This document shows positions 1-11,108 of a stretch of 64,000 nt of DNA, piece after piece. Origin of the DNA: Sorex araneus (lineage: Eukaryota; Chordata; Mammalia; Eulipotyphla; Soricidae); NCBI RefSeq assembly GCF_027595985.1, contig NC_073306.1:152514919-152578918 (forward strand). Reading direction: 5' to 3'. A model generated the notes under the pieces. That model saw only the letters and a program-made list of their open reading frames with translations, was not told the origin of the DNA and did no database searches. Within the stretch, counting starts at the first letter, position 1, and the number at the start of each line of letters is the position of its first letter. Both the position numbers and the translations under genes were made by a program.

Positions 1-535
1 ACATAACCCAATAGTAAGTACCTAGAAGGCAAGGAGTGCATTTGGAGCTGATGTTAGTATGTTACCCAGTGCCCTGGAAGCTCTATTGCAGGTTGGATGT
101 GTCTATGTGCTCCAGTGCTACAGGCATTGATTCGCAAGACTATTCCCTGCAACCTTCCCTGGAGGGTTGCCCTTGAGCTAAAAGGACTGGCTTGGAGTTT
201 GTCTCCACTGCAACAGCCAGCAGCCAAAGATTGACCAATGCAAGCACAGAAAAAAACTCTTGCCTTAGAGCTGCGCAAATTCAGTGGTAACAAATTACAC
301 TTGGAAACTTCCCCCAGGATAAAACTGAGGGTAGATTTGGCTTTCCTTAGCATCTTCTGCTCTCTTATCCTTTATTACTCCCTTACAGAGTTCTCCTGAG
401 AGCATGTCCTTCATAAATCACTCACGCATGAGTTCCCTTCTCAAGCTCTGACTCTAGAAAACCTAACAGTTATTTACCAAAATGTATATCGTCTGAAATA
501 TTGAACACAATGGTTGGAACAGAATAGAACTTGGT
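1..535. other. Unrecognised single-copy DNA
   Basis: No repeat family, exon or RNA gene is recognised. The reading frames here are short and show no protein-like composition. Confidence 0.5.
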
Positions 536-547
536 ACTTCTCTATTG

Positions 548-697
548 GGGCTGGAGCGATAGCACAGAGGTAGAGCGTTTGCCTTGCACATGGCCGACTG
601 GGGTTGGATTCCTTGCCCCTCTCAGAGAGCCCGGCAAGTTACCGTTACTGGTGCCCACTCAAGCAAATCGAGGAGCAACGGGATGACAGTGACAGTG
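548..697 (+). mobile_element. tRNA-headed SINE, type B (RTE-like tail), internally deleted
   Basis: The element starts GGGCTGGAGCGATAGCAC with a pol III box A (TAGCACAGAGGTAGAG) and a box B-like GGGTTGGATTCC. It ends in the RTE-like tail (TTACTGGTGCCCACTC, then GATGACAGTGACAGTG) with no poly(A). A perfect 12-bp target-site duplication, ACTTCTCTATTG, flanks it at 536-547 and 698-709. At about 150 bp it lacks roughly 90 bp of the body seen in full copies such as 27,948-28,197. The two parts join at a CG dinucleotide common to both sides. Confidence 0.9.
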
Positions 698-709
698 ACT
701 TCTCTATTG

Positions 710-1900
710 AGTTCAGTGGTGTTGACGTTTGTTAATGTGATATGTATGTATGTAAAAGAATTTACTCTTCTTTTTCCGTATATAGAAATATGTATTTAAG
801 GATTCTTTATTGTTAAGGATGAACACATCTCAGAATAACTTAAATGCAGAAGATAATTTACTGGTCCACATCTCTGAAGAGGCCAAGTGTAGGCTAAAGA
901 ACTGAGTTAATAATCACTTCAGGCACAGCTGAAATCAGCCACTCAGATTAAGCCCTTCTTTGCTGGTTTCCTTATAGGACTAGCATTCTCTAGCAGTGTT
1001 GTTTTGTTTTGTTTTGTTTTGTTTTCTTAAATACCAGTTGTCTTGTTATGGAGAAGCCCAACTAACCAAGTGGAGATGACCATGAAGGGAAAAATAAGGA
1101 CCTGGCTTGAAGCCTCAACTGAGGCCTGGGCCAGCTCCCACAGACCTCATCAATCTTGCTGTAATGTGGGTGGGCCACCTTAGAAAGTGGATCCTCCAGC
1201 CTCATTCTGAGTCATCTCAGCGGATGCTACATGAAGTGTAGATGAGCTGAGCCCTGACACATGGAAATGCTTTCAGCACACCACAAAGCACACCCAGAAT
1301 CTCTGTGTCTCTCTGTCTCTGTTTTACATATATAACACGGGTTGTTGTTGAAATGCTCTTTGTGGAAACAACAGATCAAATTGGACGTATAAACCTATTC
1401 TTGCCAGTAGCAGTTTTAGTTGTAAAAGTTGAAAAAATAAATGCTGGCAATAGCAAAATTAAAAGCTCATGGGGTCATGAGTCAAGAGGAGTCCATTCCA
1501 GCCCCGCCCCCACATTGTCATATCCATGCTTTTCTCAATCTTCTCTTACGGAAATGGAAGCATAGGCTTCAGTCATAGTCACCACCATTAAACTTTCGGA
1601 GTAAAATTAACTTTCAGCACCACATAGTTAAGGAAAATAACTTGTAATTTCACTCATTCGTAGTTTATTGAGGATTTCTGCTAATTATCAAAGTATTTGA
1701 AATTTTTCTGAATATATCACAAGAGATTGAGACTTTGTGATCATTTTATAATGCAGTGTAATGCACTTCCTACCACACACTCAGTGACTTCCAGCATCAC
1801 AAAGTTGTTATCTCATGGATTTAATAAGTCAGGAGTCTGGCTATTGGTCAATTGGCCTGGGAACCTTAGAGGGAAGCTGAAATCTAGGTGTTAATTGGGC
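710..1900. other. Unrecognised single-copy DNA with a short (GTTTT)n run
   Basis: A (GTTTT)5 run lies at 1001-1025. The rest is moderately AT-rich and carries no feature I can name. Confidence 0.5.
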
Positions 1901-2074
1901 TCTTTCTTCCTTTCTTTGATTTTCTGTCCAGAAGTTCTCAGGGCATTCTCCTGGCTCTGTGCTCAGCAATCATTTCTGGCAGTATTCAAGGGCTCACATG
2001 CAGTGCCAGGAATCCAACACGAGTCAGCAGAGTACAAAGCCAGTGCCCTACTCATTGTACTCTCTCCAGCCCCA
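1901..2074 (-). mobile_element. tRNA-headed SINE, type A (poly(A)-tailed), diverged
   Basis: Read on the minus strand it begins GGCTGGAGAGAGTACAATG, keeps a degenerate box B (GTGTTGGATTCC) and the type A body words GAGCCAGGAG and CCCTGAG, and ends in a T-rich (A-rich on the element strand) run near 1901-1920. It is strongly diverged, so it is an older copy. Confidence 0.8.
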
Positions 2075-2121
2075 GGATTCTTGTGCCTGTCACTGAGATT
2101 ACTATCTCTTATACACTGATA

Positions 2122-2325
2122 GCTGCAATTGTCATGTGAACACCTCTACAAGTCCTTTCCACATGACAGTCAATTTCTTCCAGCAGAAGAATCTCTTTTC
2201 AGTCTTTTCGAATTAACATTTTTTTATGATATATCTTTCAGGTAAATATATGTCCAGAAGTGACAAGAGTAATCAGGTAGGGCATTTGCCCAACATACCA
2301 CAGATTCTGGTTCTCAATCTCAAAA
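2122..2325. mobile_element. L1 relic (minus) abutting a type A SINE head (plus)
   Basis: Positions about 2122-2257 resemble the antisense of the mammalian L1 ORF2 3' part, ending ATATGTCCAGAAGTG. At 2258-2320 this switches to a plus-strand SINE head (AGGTAGGGCATTTGCCC, then a degenerate box B TGGTTCTCAATC) that stops before the body. The same L1/SINE switch occurs at 6962. Confidence 0.55.
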
Positions 2326-3485
2326 TATTTTTTCCCAGAAAGGGAGTCCCATTTAAGAACTCATCTAAGTCACTCCTTCCCAGAATAATCCCCTTTTTAA
2401 TGAACTCAAGCTCTATCTATTTGGAAATCTAAATACCTCTGCAAAAATTCCTTCACTATGTCCTATTACCTAACTGGAAGTAAAATCCATCATATTTCAT
2501 CCTCTCTACGTTCAATGAGTATCTATAAGTGGAATTGAAATTTTGGGAGCAGTGCTACCAGATACAATATAGAACACTAAGAGTTTCATATAAGTAATAA
2601 ATATAATTTTAATAATTTTTTCTACAACCTGAGTCTTGAATGCCCTGAATTGTCGCAATTTTTGTGTCTAAAATGACCAGAAAAATCACAAAGGTCAAAC
2701 AGGTGATATGGATGGGAATAGTTCAATTGCGATTTTCACTCCTCTCCCAGGTTTAGTGACCCAACACCTCTTGGTGGCTGTTGCCATGAAAGTTCACAGC
2801 CTAAATGGCCTGAAATTCTGATTATTTTCTGAAAGATTGCACACTTACTTGAATTGTCCCAAAGCTGACAGTAATCCAAATTTTTTATAATTTTTTTACA
2901 GAAAAACATGTTTATAGGTTGTAGTTTGGCCCTTGGAAGTCAGTTGGAGACTTGTAACCCAAGGTTTGTAATCACCAAAAATGAAAACTACAAAATCCTA
3001 CCTTCTTTTAGGATGCAGGCGGGTCTCTCATTGGTGCTGTGTGTGACACTTTTCCATCTAAAACCTCAGTATTTATAGTCCTTTACTTCTCTGCTTCATT
3101 TAGCCACTGAGATTCATGTCTAAAACAAAATTGATGTGCCACATCAGAAAACTGATTTACAAGTCCAACCAGGCAGCCATAATGTCAACAAATCAAGAAC
3201 CAGATTTAAAAATCCTCTAGAATGTATAACAAATGCCAAATAAAAACTTCCAATTTACCAATCTTTATTTGTAGGAAGCATGAATCAAAAAATGGGGATT
3301 ACATGGCACTGGCATCATTTTGATGAAATTTTGAAATTCTGGGGTTTTTTTGTCTTTATTTCCTTTGAACTTTGATCTTCTCTTCATAAGTAGATTTCTG
3401 ATATGAATGATCATTTGAAAACAGCTGTCTCTGTTGTAGCATATAAAAGAAACAAATTATGGAGCCATGGGTTAGGTATTATGGC
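2326..3485. other. Unrecognised AT-rich single-copy DNA
   Basis: No recognisable repeat or exon. The only open frame of any length (2226-2432) overlaps the relic junction and has no protein-like features. Confidence 0.5.
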
Positions 3486-3499
3486 CCATGACATTTTTG

Positions 3500-5784
3500 T
3501 TTTATTTTTGTTCTTAATTTAAATTTTTTTTAATTAGTGAATCACCATGAGGGTACAGTAACAGATTTACACATTTTCGTACTTGTGTTTTCCTCATACA
3601 ATGTTCTAGCACCCATGCCTCCACCAGTGTCCATTCTGCAACACCAGTGAACCCAGTATCCCTCCCACCCCCCAGACCCCCCAACCCCTGGCTCTGTGGC
3701 AGGGCATTCCCTTTTGTTCTCTCTCTCCTTTTGGGTGTTGTGGTCTGTAATAGGTGTATTAAATGACCATTGTGTTCAATCTACAGTCTACTTTCAGCAT
3801 GCACCTTCCCTCCCAAGCAGGTCCTCCAACCACAGTCTACTTGATAGTCTATTCTCTATCTGAACTGCCTTTTTTCCCAGCATGTGAGGCCAGCTTCCAA
3901 GCCATGGAGCCAACCACATGGTACTTATTTCTACTATTCTTGGGTGTTAGTCTCCTACTCTATTATTTTATATTCCACAGATGAGCGCAATCTTTCTATG
4001 TCAGTCTCTCTCTTTATGACTCATTTCACTTAGCATGATACTTTCCATGTTGATCCACTTATATGCAAAATTCATGACTTCATTTTTTCTAACAGCTGCA
4101 TAGTATTCCGTTGTATAGATGTACCAAAGTTTCTTTAACCAGTCATCTATCTGTTCTCGGGCACTCAGGTTTTTTCCAGGTTCTGGCTATTGTAAACAGT
4201 GCTGCAATGAACATATAAGTGCAGATGTCATTTCGTCTGCACTTTTTTGCTTTTCCAGGATATATTCTCAGCAGTGGTATTTCTGGGTCAAATGGAAGCT
4301 CAATTTCTAATTATTTGAGGAGCGTCCATATTGTTTTCCTGAAGGGCTGAACAAGTTGGCATTCCCACCAGCAGTGTAGAAGGGTCCCTTTCTCACCACA
4401 CCCCTTCCAACAGCGATTGCTTTTGTTCTTTTCGATGTGTGGCATTCTCTGTGGTGTGAGGTGGTAACTCATAGTTGTTTTGATCTGCATCTCCCTGATT
4501 ATTAGTGATGAAGAGCATTTTTTCATGTGCCTTTTAGCCATTTGTATCTCTTCTTTGGGAAAGTTTCTGTTCATTTCTTCGCCCCATTTTCTGATGGGGT
4601 TGGATGTTTTCTTTTTGTAGAGTTCAACCAGTGCCTTATATACCCTTGATATAAACCCCTTATCGGATGGGTATTGGGTGAATATCCTTTCCCATTCTGT
4701 AGATTGTCTTTGTATTCTGGTCACTGTATCTTTTGCGGTGCAGAAGCTTCTTAGTTTAATATAGTCCCATTTGCTTATCTCTGTTTCCATTTGGTTGATC
4801 AGTTGCGTGTCATCTTTGAAGATACCTTTAGCTTCAATATCGTGGAGGGTTTTGCCGACTTTATCTTCAATGTACTTTTTTGGATTGTGGTCTGATGTTG
4901 AGGTCTTTAATCCATTTTGATTTGACTTTTGTGCATGGTGTCAGGTCGAGGTCTAAGCCCCTTCTTTTGCGTGTGGTTGTTCAGTTGTGCCAGCATCATT
5001 TGTTAAAGAAGCTTTCCTTGCTCCATTTCACATTTCTTGCTTCCTTATCAAAGATTAGATGATCATTCATTTGGGGTTGTGTGTAGGGATATTACACCCT
5101 GTTCCATTGGTCTGCTGCTCTGCCTTTGTTCCAGTACCATGCTGTTTTAATTGTTACCAGTTTGTAATAAAGTTTATGGTTGGGGAGGGTAATGCCTCCC
5201 ATCATCTTTTTCCCGAGAATTGTTTTAGCTATCCGTAGATGTTTGCTGTTCTATTTGAATTTCAGGATAGCTTGATCCATTTCTTTGAAGAAGTTCATGG
5301 GTATCGTTATAGGTATCACTTTGAATCTGTATAATGCTTTGGGGAGTATTGCCATTTTGACAATGTTGATTCTCCCTATCCATTAGCAGGGGATATGTTT
5401 CCATTTCCTCATGTCCACTTTTATTTCATGGAGTAGCGTTTTATAGTTTTCTTTGTAGAGGTCTTTTACTTCCTTAGTTAAGCTGATTCCAAGGTACTTG
5501 ATTTTCTGGGGCACAATTGTGAATGGGATTTTTTTTTCATGTCCCTTTCCTCTGTCTCATTGTTTGCATATAGGAAGGCCATGGATTTTTGGGTATTGAT
5601 TTTTTAGCCTATAGTTTCTAAGAGCTTCTTAGTAGAGGTTTTAGGCTTCTCTATATATATTATCATATCATCTGCGAATAGTGAGAGTTTTGTTTGTTTG
5701 ATTTCTTCCTTTCCTATCTGTCTGCTCGTAATCTCTTTTTCTTGCCTAACAGCTATTGCAAGTAATTTCAGTACTATGTTGAAT
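3500..5784 (-). mobile_element. LINE-1, 5'-truncated, with 3' UTR
   Basis: On the minus strand the element runs from ORF2 (5784) to a 3' UTR and A-rich end near 3500-3535. The 3' UTR signature (TGGTGATTCA-type end, a G-rich tract opposite the C-run at about 3657-3690) matches the other L1 ends in this window. Flanks form a 14-bp target-site duplication with one mismatch: CCATGACATTTTTG at 3486-3499 and CCATGACGTTTTTG at 5785-5798. At about 2.3 kb it lacks ORF1 and most of ORF2. Confidence 0.92.
4311..4790 (-). pseudogene. L1 ORF2 C-terminal fragment (159 codons)
   Basis: This is an open stretch of the L1 ORF2 protein, the endonuclease/reverse transcriptase that drives target-primed reverse transcription. 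It covers only the region after the reverse transcriptase domain. Recognisable L1 words are KWDYIKL, the segment after [20 protein letters not shown] and [15 protein letters not shown]. The CCHC-like cysteine region follows (CWKGCGEKGTLLHCWWEC). A stop at 4311 interrupts it, where the family continues a few dozen codons further. Nothing suggests a function beyond the dead L1 copy at 3500-5784. Confidence 0.88.
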
Positions 5785-5798
5785 CCATGACGTTTTTG

Positions 5799-6545
5799 GA
5801 ATTTGGAAACCTCAGTAAGATCTTTTAGTGATCATTTCTAACTAATTTTTTGATTACTAAAATGATAGCTTCGTACAACATGCTAAATATCCCAACCCTG
5901 AGCTCTGTACCTTGCTGGGTTTGTTTCACTGTGGTGTTCAAAACTGTCCCAGACCATAACATCCCTTTCTTTGTTGACAATTTTTAATTTTGGTCCAGAA
6001 GCCAATAAGCCTAGCCTCTTCTCAGGCAAGGTGAATGCATTAGCGATGGGAGGGTTCACAGAAAGTCTGGCATAGTGAGAGGGAAGAGCATTTGTTTATC
6101 TCAAGAGTCACCTGGACATCTCAGAGCTGGAGTTTCCATAGTTTTGCTTCTTTTACCTTTTCATCATTATGAAATGGCAAATTTTCAAAGGCTCAGAAAT
6201 ATATAGCACATACATGCATCAGTGAATATCCAGTGGATTCTCCAAGAGGTACTGAGGAGGTCTAGGAGTCCCTTCCAGAAATTTCCGGCCAACCCCTCAC
6301 TGGTGGTTCTATATGAGGACATGAGGTTTCAAGTTACTAAGGCCTCGCTGACTGGGGCCTCCAGGACTTAACCTGCTGATGTCTGTGGGGCCGGGTGGTG
6401 CAAGGGTGCTAAACCAAATGTTCTCTCTTGCAGCCACAGATACGTATGGCAAAATCTGAGTTGGGTGTAACACCAAGCATTTGTTTTGTGTTTTGGCATA
6501 ATAATTATGGCCAAATTAAATAAAAATATTGCTTTAATAAAAAAA
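5799..6545. other. Unrecognised DNA
   Basis: No feature is supported. At 6546-6597 the minus strand faintly resembles a SINE head (GGAGAGATCATATAAGGG), but it is too short and diverged to call. Confidence 0.45.
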
Positions 6546-6867
6546 TGTGCATTCAAGACACGCACTTTAACCCTTATATGATCTCTCCAGGCTCATCAGT
6601 AAATATTTTAAAGGGAAAGGAAAATGGCAGACAAAAGAGACGTGTTCAAAGCAGTGCTCTTCCTCAAGGCACTTCAGTTACAGCACAAAATCTCCTGGCA
6701 AAGAGATGACACAAAGAACCTCTGACCTGCTTTTCCTGCTCATTGGGGTCAATGTCTCCATCTACATTGTCTCGAGAAGCACACTTTGATCATTTTAATA
6801 GCAAAGTACTTATCTGGTATCTGGACAAGTTTATGCAGCCATCTGTCGAGGCGATTTTGACTGAACT

Positions 6868-7330
6868 GCAGTGAATAATGCTGCTATAAGCAGGAAGGTG
6901 CAAAAACCATTTTGAATTAATATTTTTTTCATAACACTTCAGCTAGATATATGTCCAGAAGTGGCCAGAGCAATGGTGCAGCAGGTAGGGCATTTGCCTG
7001 GCATACTGCAGACTCTGGTTTGACCCCCGGTACCCCATATGGTCCCTGGAGCTCTACCAGGAGTGATCCCTGAGTGCAGATTCAGGAATAAGCCCTGAGC
7101 ATTACCACGTGTGACCCCAAAATCATAAAAAAGAATTATCATTACAATTTTTTAAGAAATTGCTATATTGTCCACAGAGACTATACTATTTATACTGCTA
7201 CCGAAGTGTACAGAATTCCATTCTTTATATAGCCTCAGCAACACTCACATTACCAGTGTGAAGAACTATTTCCCTGTGGTTTAGATTTGCATTTCTCTAA
7301 TCATAAGTGAGATTGAGCAGAAATTTTGTT
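6868..7330 (-). mobile_element. Old LINE-1 ORF2 relic split by a SINE
   Basis: Plus-strand words such as GCAGTGAATAATGCTGCTAT (6868 on), ATGTCCAGAAGTGG, the spaced CAGCAACACTCACATTACCA and GATTTGCATTTCTCTAATC follow the order of the antisense of L1 ORF2 in mammals. The relic is interrupted by the SINE at 6962-7132. No frame survives. Confidence 0.7.
6962..7132 (+). mobile_element. tRNA-headed SINE, type A
   Basis: Head GGCCAGAGCAATGGTGCAGC, box B TGGTTTGACCCCC, body CCCATATGGTCCCTGGAGC and CAGGAGTGATCCCTGAGTGC, end GTGTGACCCC plus an A-rich tail. It sits inside the L1 relic at 6868-7330 and is therefore younger than it. Confidence 0.88.
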
Positions 7331-7587
7331 TTGTTAATGCATTTTGGTTGTGAAAATTCGAAGCAAGAAGAACACTTCTGTGAATTTGGCATCAATGTTC
7401 ATTTGACATGGAGTGGTATGTATGAGTGGTTTACTCAGACTATAGATTCAGTTTGTGTGTGGGTTTTCTTACCTGCAAATTCCCTCCTTCAGTTCCCCAC
7501 TCCCCTCCTGCCTCTGTTCCAGTCTATAATTTCACTCACCTAATCAGGAGTACATAGGTTCAATAATTTATTTTTAAAATACATATC

Positions 7588-7684
7588 CGATATTCCAAAA
7601 ACAGTAACAAGTCTCACAATGGAGATGTTACTGGTCCCTGCTTGAGCAAATCAATGAGCAATGGGATATCAGTGATACAGTGAT
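7588..7684 (+). mobile_element. Type B SINE, 5'-truncated (RTE-like tail only)
   Basis: Only the 3' part is present: CCAAAAACAGTAACAAGTC, then GGAGATGTTACTGGTCCC, GAGCAAATCAATGAGCAATG, and the terminal repeat CAGTGATACAGTGAT. The head and first body half are missing, as expected for 5' truncation during target-primed reverse transcription. Confidence 0.82.
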
Positions 7685-7685
7685 C

Positions 7686-7800
7686 CTGGGACTAGAAAAA
7701 ATAACAAGTGGGTTAAGATGCTTGCTTAGTACCATCAAAAGCAAACCCTGGGCACAAAGCTAACGGTAGCCCTTTATCACCACTGGGTATAGGTCAAATC
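7686..7800 (+). mobile_element. Possible degenerate SINE head and body
   Basis: GTTAAGATGCTTGCTTAGTA and the later CACTGGGTATAGG loosely resemble an old tRNA-headed SINE in the right order. The match is weak and could be chance. Confidence 0.3.
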
Positions 7801-7810
7801 TTTCTATCTA

Positions 7811-8407
7811 ACCTCCCAAAAATCTATCCGCATCTACTGTATCTAAGGTTTTATGTTCAGGCACTTAGTGTGCACTTGTATAATTAAATGAGAAAAGAAG
7901 AGATTAAAAAATATATTTCCCAGAAGTTTTTATTTTAGAAGGGAAAATGGATTCAGTTGTGAGTTGTTTCTCGAGCAATTACTTTTCTAACATTCAATTT
8001 AAAGATTTTTGCCAATTATCCTCTTTTTTAACTAACAAATAAGAGTGGAGTCTACTTTCTTTGGCAATTTCACTCTGGGCCTTTGGTTGAGAGAATAGGA
8101 GAAAAGTTGGGTAATTGTAGATAATACCTATGTATTTCTTGAATATAGAATATTGGACACAAACACATTGTGTTATAACTCTTTATGGTAAATTACCAGG
8201 AAAAAAATGCAAGAAAGACTGCTGTGTAGGATTGGGAGAGGGTGGAATTCTAAGAGCACATGCCAGTCTTCACTGGGCATGGCTGACAGGCTCACGGAAA
8301 CGCTAGTGAATGAAGCACCTCTTCAGTCTGTTAAATACTAGCCAGAATTGGGTAGGGTTTTTTTTCTATAAGTTTTATAACAATGATGCTGCACAAAATA
8401 ATTTCAG
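7811..8407. other. Unrecognised AT-rich DNA
   Basis: No repeat, exon or structured RNA is recognised. Confidence 0.5.
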
Positions 8408-8565
8408 CATTTTAGGGTGCTAGCCTTGAATGCAGCTAACCCAGTTTTGGATCCTGGTATCCCATATGGTCGAACAAGCCCACCAGGGGTGATTGCTGAA
8501 TGCAGAGCCAGGAGTAAGCCCTGAGCGCCAGAGGGTGTGGCCCTCAAACAAAACCAAAAAATAAA
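8408..8565 (+). mobile_element. tRNA-headed SINE, type A, missing the first bases of the head
   Basis: It begins inside the head (TAGGGTGCTAGCCTTGAATG) and keeps a degenerate box B (TTTTGGATCCTGG), CCCATATGGTCGAAC, GAGCCAGGAGTAAGCCCTGA and the end GTGTGGCCCTC with an A-rich tail (AAACAAAACCAAAAAA). Confidence 0.85.
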
Positions 8566-9575
8566 GAGCAAGTGAATTTGGGGACAGTATTAAAGAGAGC
8601 AGGGTAAAGGTGAGAGAAAGAAAAAGTGAGACTCCTGGGAGATAAATGATGTACAAGGAATATGTACAAGGAGCCTGAGTCGTGCTCAGGGTGGTGCCTG
8701 CAGAGTGAGGCGGGGGGAGTTGCAGGGTATTGGTGGCCTGCACTGTGCCCCCCAGAGAATCACTCAAGAGGTAAGTGGAGGCTGAGCTAAGACAAGAGGA
8801 GGGCAAGGGTGGAAAAGATGGGGAGAATGGTCACAGGAAGAGCCTGAGAAATGACAGCAGGGGCGCCACAGTCTGGGGACAGGGACAGATCTGAATATGC
8901 CGCCACTGTTTCCTGTCAGAACAAGGCCCCGCTTAGCAAGAAGGCAGGAAATGAGTGTAGGATGGCTTCCTCCCAGATTGTTATCACTTACGCTTCCCTT
9001 CCCACTTATTGGTATTAAAATCATAATGTCACATGATGATGATGTTTTTCTCTGGGTGCCTGAAAGCTGCAAGTCTAAGTGCTCATAAATATCTTTGGGA
9101 ATGGATGAACCGGAGAGTATGAGAAAGGACTTTCAGAGTCAGTTATTTACAGCACTTGGGCTTAACTGGAGGCCTCTTACCACTGGCACTTGTAGAGAAA
9201 CATTTCTGTGCAGTTCATTTGTTGCCATCAAATAAAAAATAGTCCATTTATACAGGCAGGTTGATGGGATTTTAATTCTCCTTGTTTTGAAGGCCTGAAT
9301 AACTCGAAATCTAAGAGTTCCAACAAATATTGATGATGAAAGAGGAGAAAGCAAAAGGGAGCACAGGGGACACCATTTTATTTTTTTCTGCCTGATATCC
9401 ATCTTTGTTTCTTCCTTAAAACCCACATTTTTCTTGAAAATCGTGATTTTCCCTAGAAAACATGTGCACACACATGTGTATACACACACACACAAAATTA
9501 TGTTATTCTAACTTGACTTGGCGTATAGTCAGACTCCCTTTTCCCTTCAGACATTTGTTCTGGAGCCTGTGTTGT
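8566..9575. other. Unrecognised DNA
   Basis: GC content rises somewhat at 8,690-8,950. The overlapping open frames at 8,420-9,088 on both strands extend partly from the neighbouring SINE and have no consistent protein features. A short (CA)n run lies at about 9,482-9,494. Confidence 0.45.
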
Positions 9576-9582
9576 GTCTGTC

Positions 9583-9616
<34 letters not shown>

Positions 9617-9686
9617 CCTATCTCTGTCCCTGTCTCTCTGGGTCTCTCTGTCTCTTTCTCTCTCTCTCTTTCTCTCTCTCTTTCTC
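9576..9686 (+). repeat. (CTGT)n/(CT)n microsatellite
   Basis: About ten CTGT units are followed by CT-rich sequence to 9,686. It directly abuts the minus-strand SINE head at 9,687-9,755, so it may have grown from that element's 3' end. Confidence 0.9.
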
Positions 9687-9755
9687 AATGACTTGGATCC
9701 AACTCAAGTCCCACACATGTAAGGCATGTGTTTTACTGTTGAGTTATGTCCCCAG
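9687..9755 (-). mobile_element. SINE head fragment (tRNA-derived)
   Basis: On the minus strand it reads CTGGGGACATAACTCAACAG, GCCTTACATGTGTGGG, then a box B-like GAGTTGGATCC. The body is absent and the simple repeat at 9,576-9,686 takes its place. Confidence 0.6.
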
Positions 9756-10128
9756 ACTCAGATCAGATCAAAGGTCCTTGCTTTTGCTTCTCCCAAAGCC
9801 CCTTCCCTGATACCCATCTCCCTCACGAGCTGCACAGGATACTGTTTCCCATTAGAGTGAGAAAAGAGCAAAGAGACTGTCAGGTGAAAGCTCCCTTGAC
9901 AATCTTGTCATTGAATCCCCCAATGTCTGGGAAAACTCAGTCTCCAGGAAATCATTTTTCTAATTTTATATGGAAAAAATTAAAAGATTAGAATTCAGAT
10001 TGAACAGTGAACTATAAGGATCTTTCCCACAGTCTTTCTTTTTATTTGCTGTGTTTGTGTCTTTGGTAATCACAATTTAACTTGGTGCAATAAGCTCAGC
10101 ATTAAATTTTTAGAAAGGTGGCGAAAGT
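9756..10128. other. Unrecognised DNA
   Basis: No feature is supported. Confidence 0.45.
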
Positions 10129-10470
10129 AGGAAGGAAGGAAGGAAGGAAGGAAGGAAGGAAGGAAGGAAGGAAGGAAGGAAGGAAGGAAGGAAGGAAGGA
10201 AGGAAGGAAGGAAGGAAGGAAGGAAGGAAGGAAGGAAGGAAGGAAGTGAGGGAGGAAAGAAGGAAGGGAGGGAGGGAGGGAGGGAGGAGGGTAAAGGAGG
10301 GTGGGAGGGAGGAGGGAGGAGGGTAAAGGAGGGTGGGAGGGAGGAGGGTAAAGGAGGGTGGGAGGGAGGGAGGGAGGGAGGGAGGAAGGCAGGGAGGGAG
10401 GGAAGAAGAGAGGGAGGGAGGAAAGAAGGGAGGGAGGGAAGGAGGGAGGGAGGGACGGAGGGAGGGTGGA
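10129..10470 (+). repeat. (AAGG)n array grading into a GGGA minisatellite
   Basis: Almost uninterrupted AAGG (about 29 units) runs from 10,129 to 10,246. It then changes to G-richer GGGA/GGAA sequence. Three near-identical copies of a unit containing GAGGGTAAAGGAGGGTGGGA lie at about 10,285-10,372. One strand is nearly all purine throughout, with many runs of three or more G. Confidence 0.95.
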
Positions 10471-10633
10471 AGACTTGATGTCTCTTGGAGTTTGTTGGCA
10501 TGGAAACAAGATATAGTTCTCAATATTTAGTACTGAGAAGATTCCATTAATGTTGCAATACCATCATGTATCAATCCAACAAAATAAGTGCTAGATAGGG
10601 ATCACAAAACAGTACCAAGGAAATATAAGCTGA

Positions 10634-10816
10634 GGGACTAGATTGATAGTACAGCAGGTAGGACATTGGCCTTGCACACCTCTGACCCAGGTTCAAAACC
10701 AGCATTCTGTATGGTCCCCTGAGCTCCATCAGGAGTAATTCCTGAGTACAGAACCAGGAGTAACCCTGAGCATCACCAGGTGTGACCCAAAAAGCAAAAG
10801 AGGAAAAAAAAAAGAG
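10634..10816 (+). mobile_element. tRNA-headed SINE, type A, with target-site duplication
   Basis: Head GGACTAGATTGATAGTACAG, box B CAGGTTCAAAACC, body GTATGGTCCCCTGAGCTCC and CCAGGAGTAACCCTGAGC, end GTGTGACCC with an A-rich tail. The 13-bp duplication (one mismatch) is AAATATAAGCTGA at 10,621-10,633 and AAATACAAGCTGA at 10,817-10,829. Confidence 0.93.
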
Positions 10817-11108
10817 AAATACAAGCTGAAGGGAAGTTGAGGTAAAAACTTTGAGAGCTATTCCCTGGAAATTCAGAGAGGTATACAGGCCCAAAGGTGA
10901 AGTAACAGATATGAGTCTCACTCAGTTCAGCAGTACGGGGAGGTTTTGTCTCCTCAGGCTTAGTCGGCAGATATCGGGCTGACTAAGTAAGAGATGACCT
11001 GGAGTAAGAGATGACTCTTCCCTTCCATCTCCCACACAGAAACACCAAGTCTATAAGCACAGCAATATTCCGCAGGTAAAGCCACACCGAGACCATGGGG
11101 CCCTCTTT

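Noticed and set aside
548..697. Functional tRNA genes at the SINE heads
   Set aside because: The heads have pol III boxes but no full cloverleaf or acceptor stem, and they are followed by SINE bodies.
4880..5062. Plus-strand frame inside the L1
   Set aside because: It is antisense to L1 ORF2 and so a shadow of the element.
9462..9722. Leu/Ser/Cys-rich frames around the CTGT repeat
   Set aside because: Microsatellite translation.
10070..10530. Pro/Ser/Leu-rich open frames of 135-143 codons (minus) and a Gly/Arg/Glu frame (plus)
   Set aside because: They only translate the AAGG/GGGA simple repeat in several frames at once.
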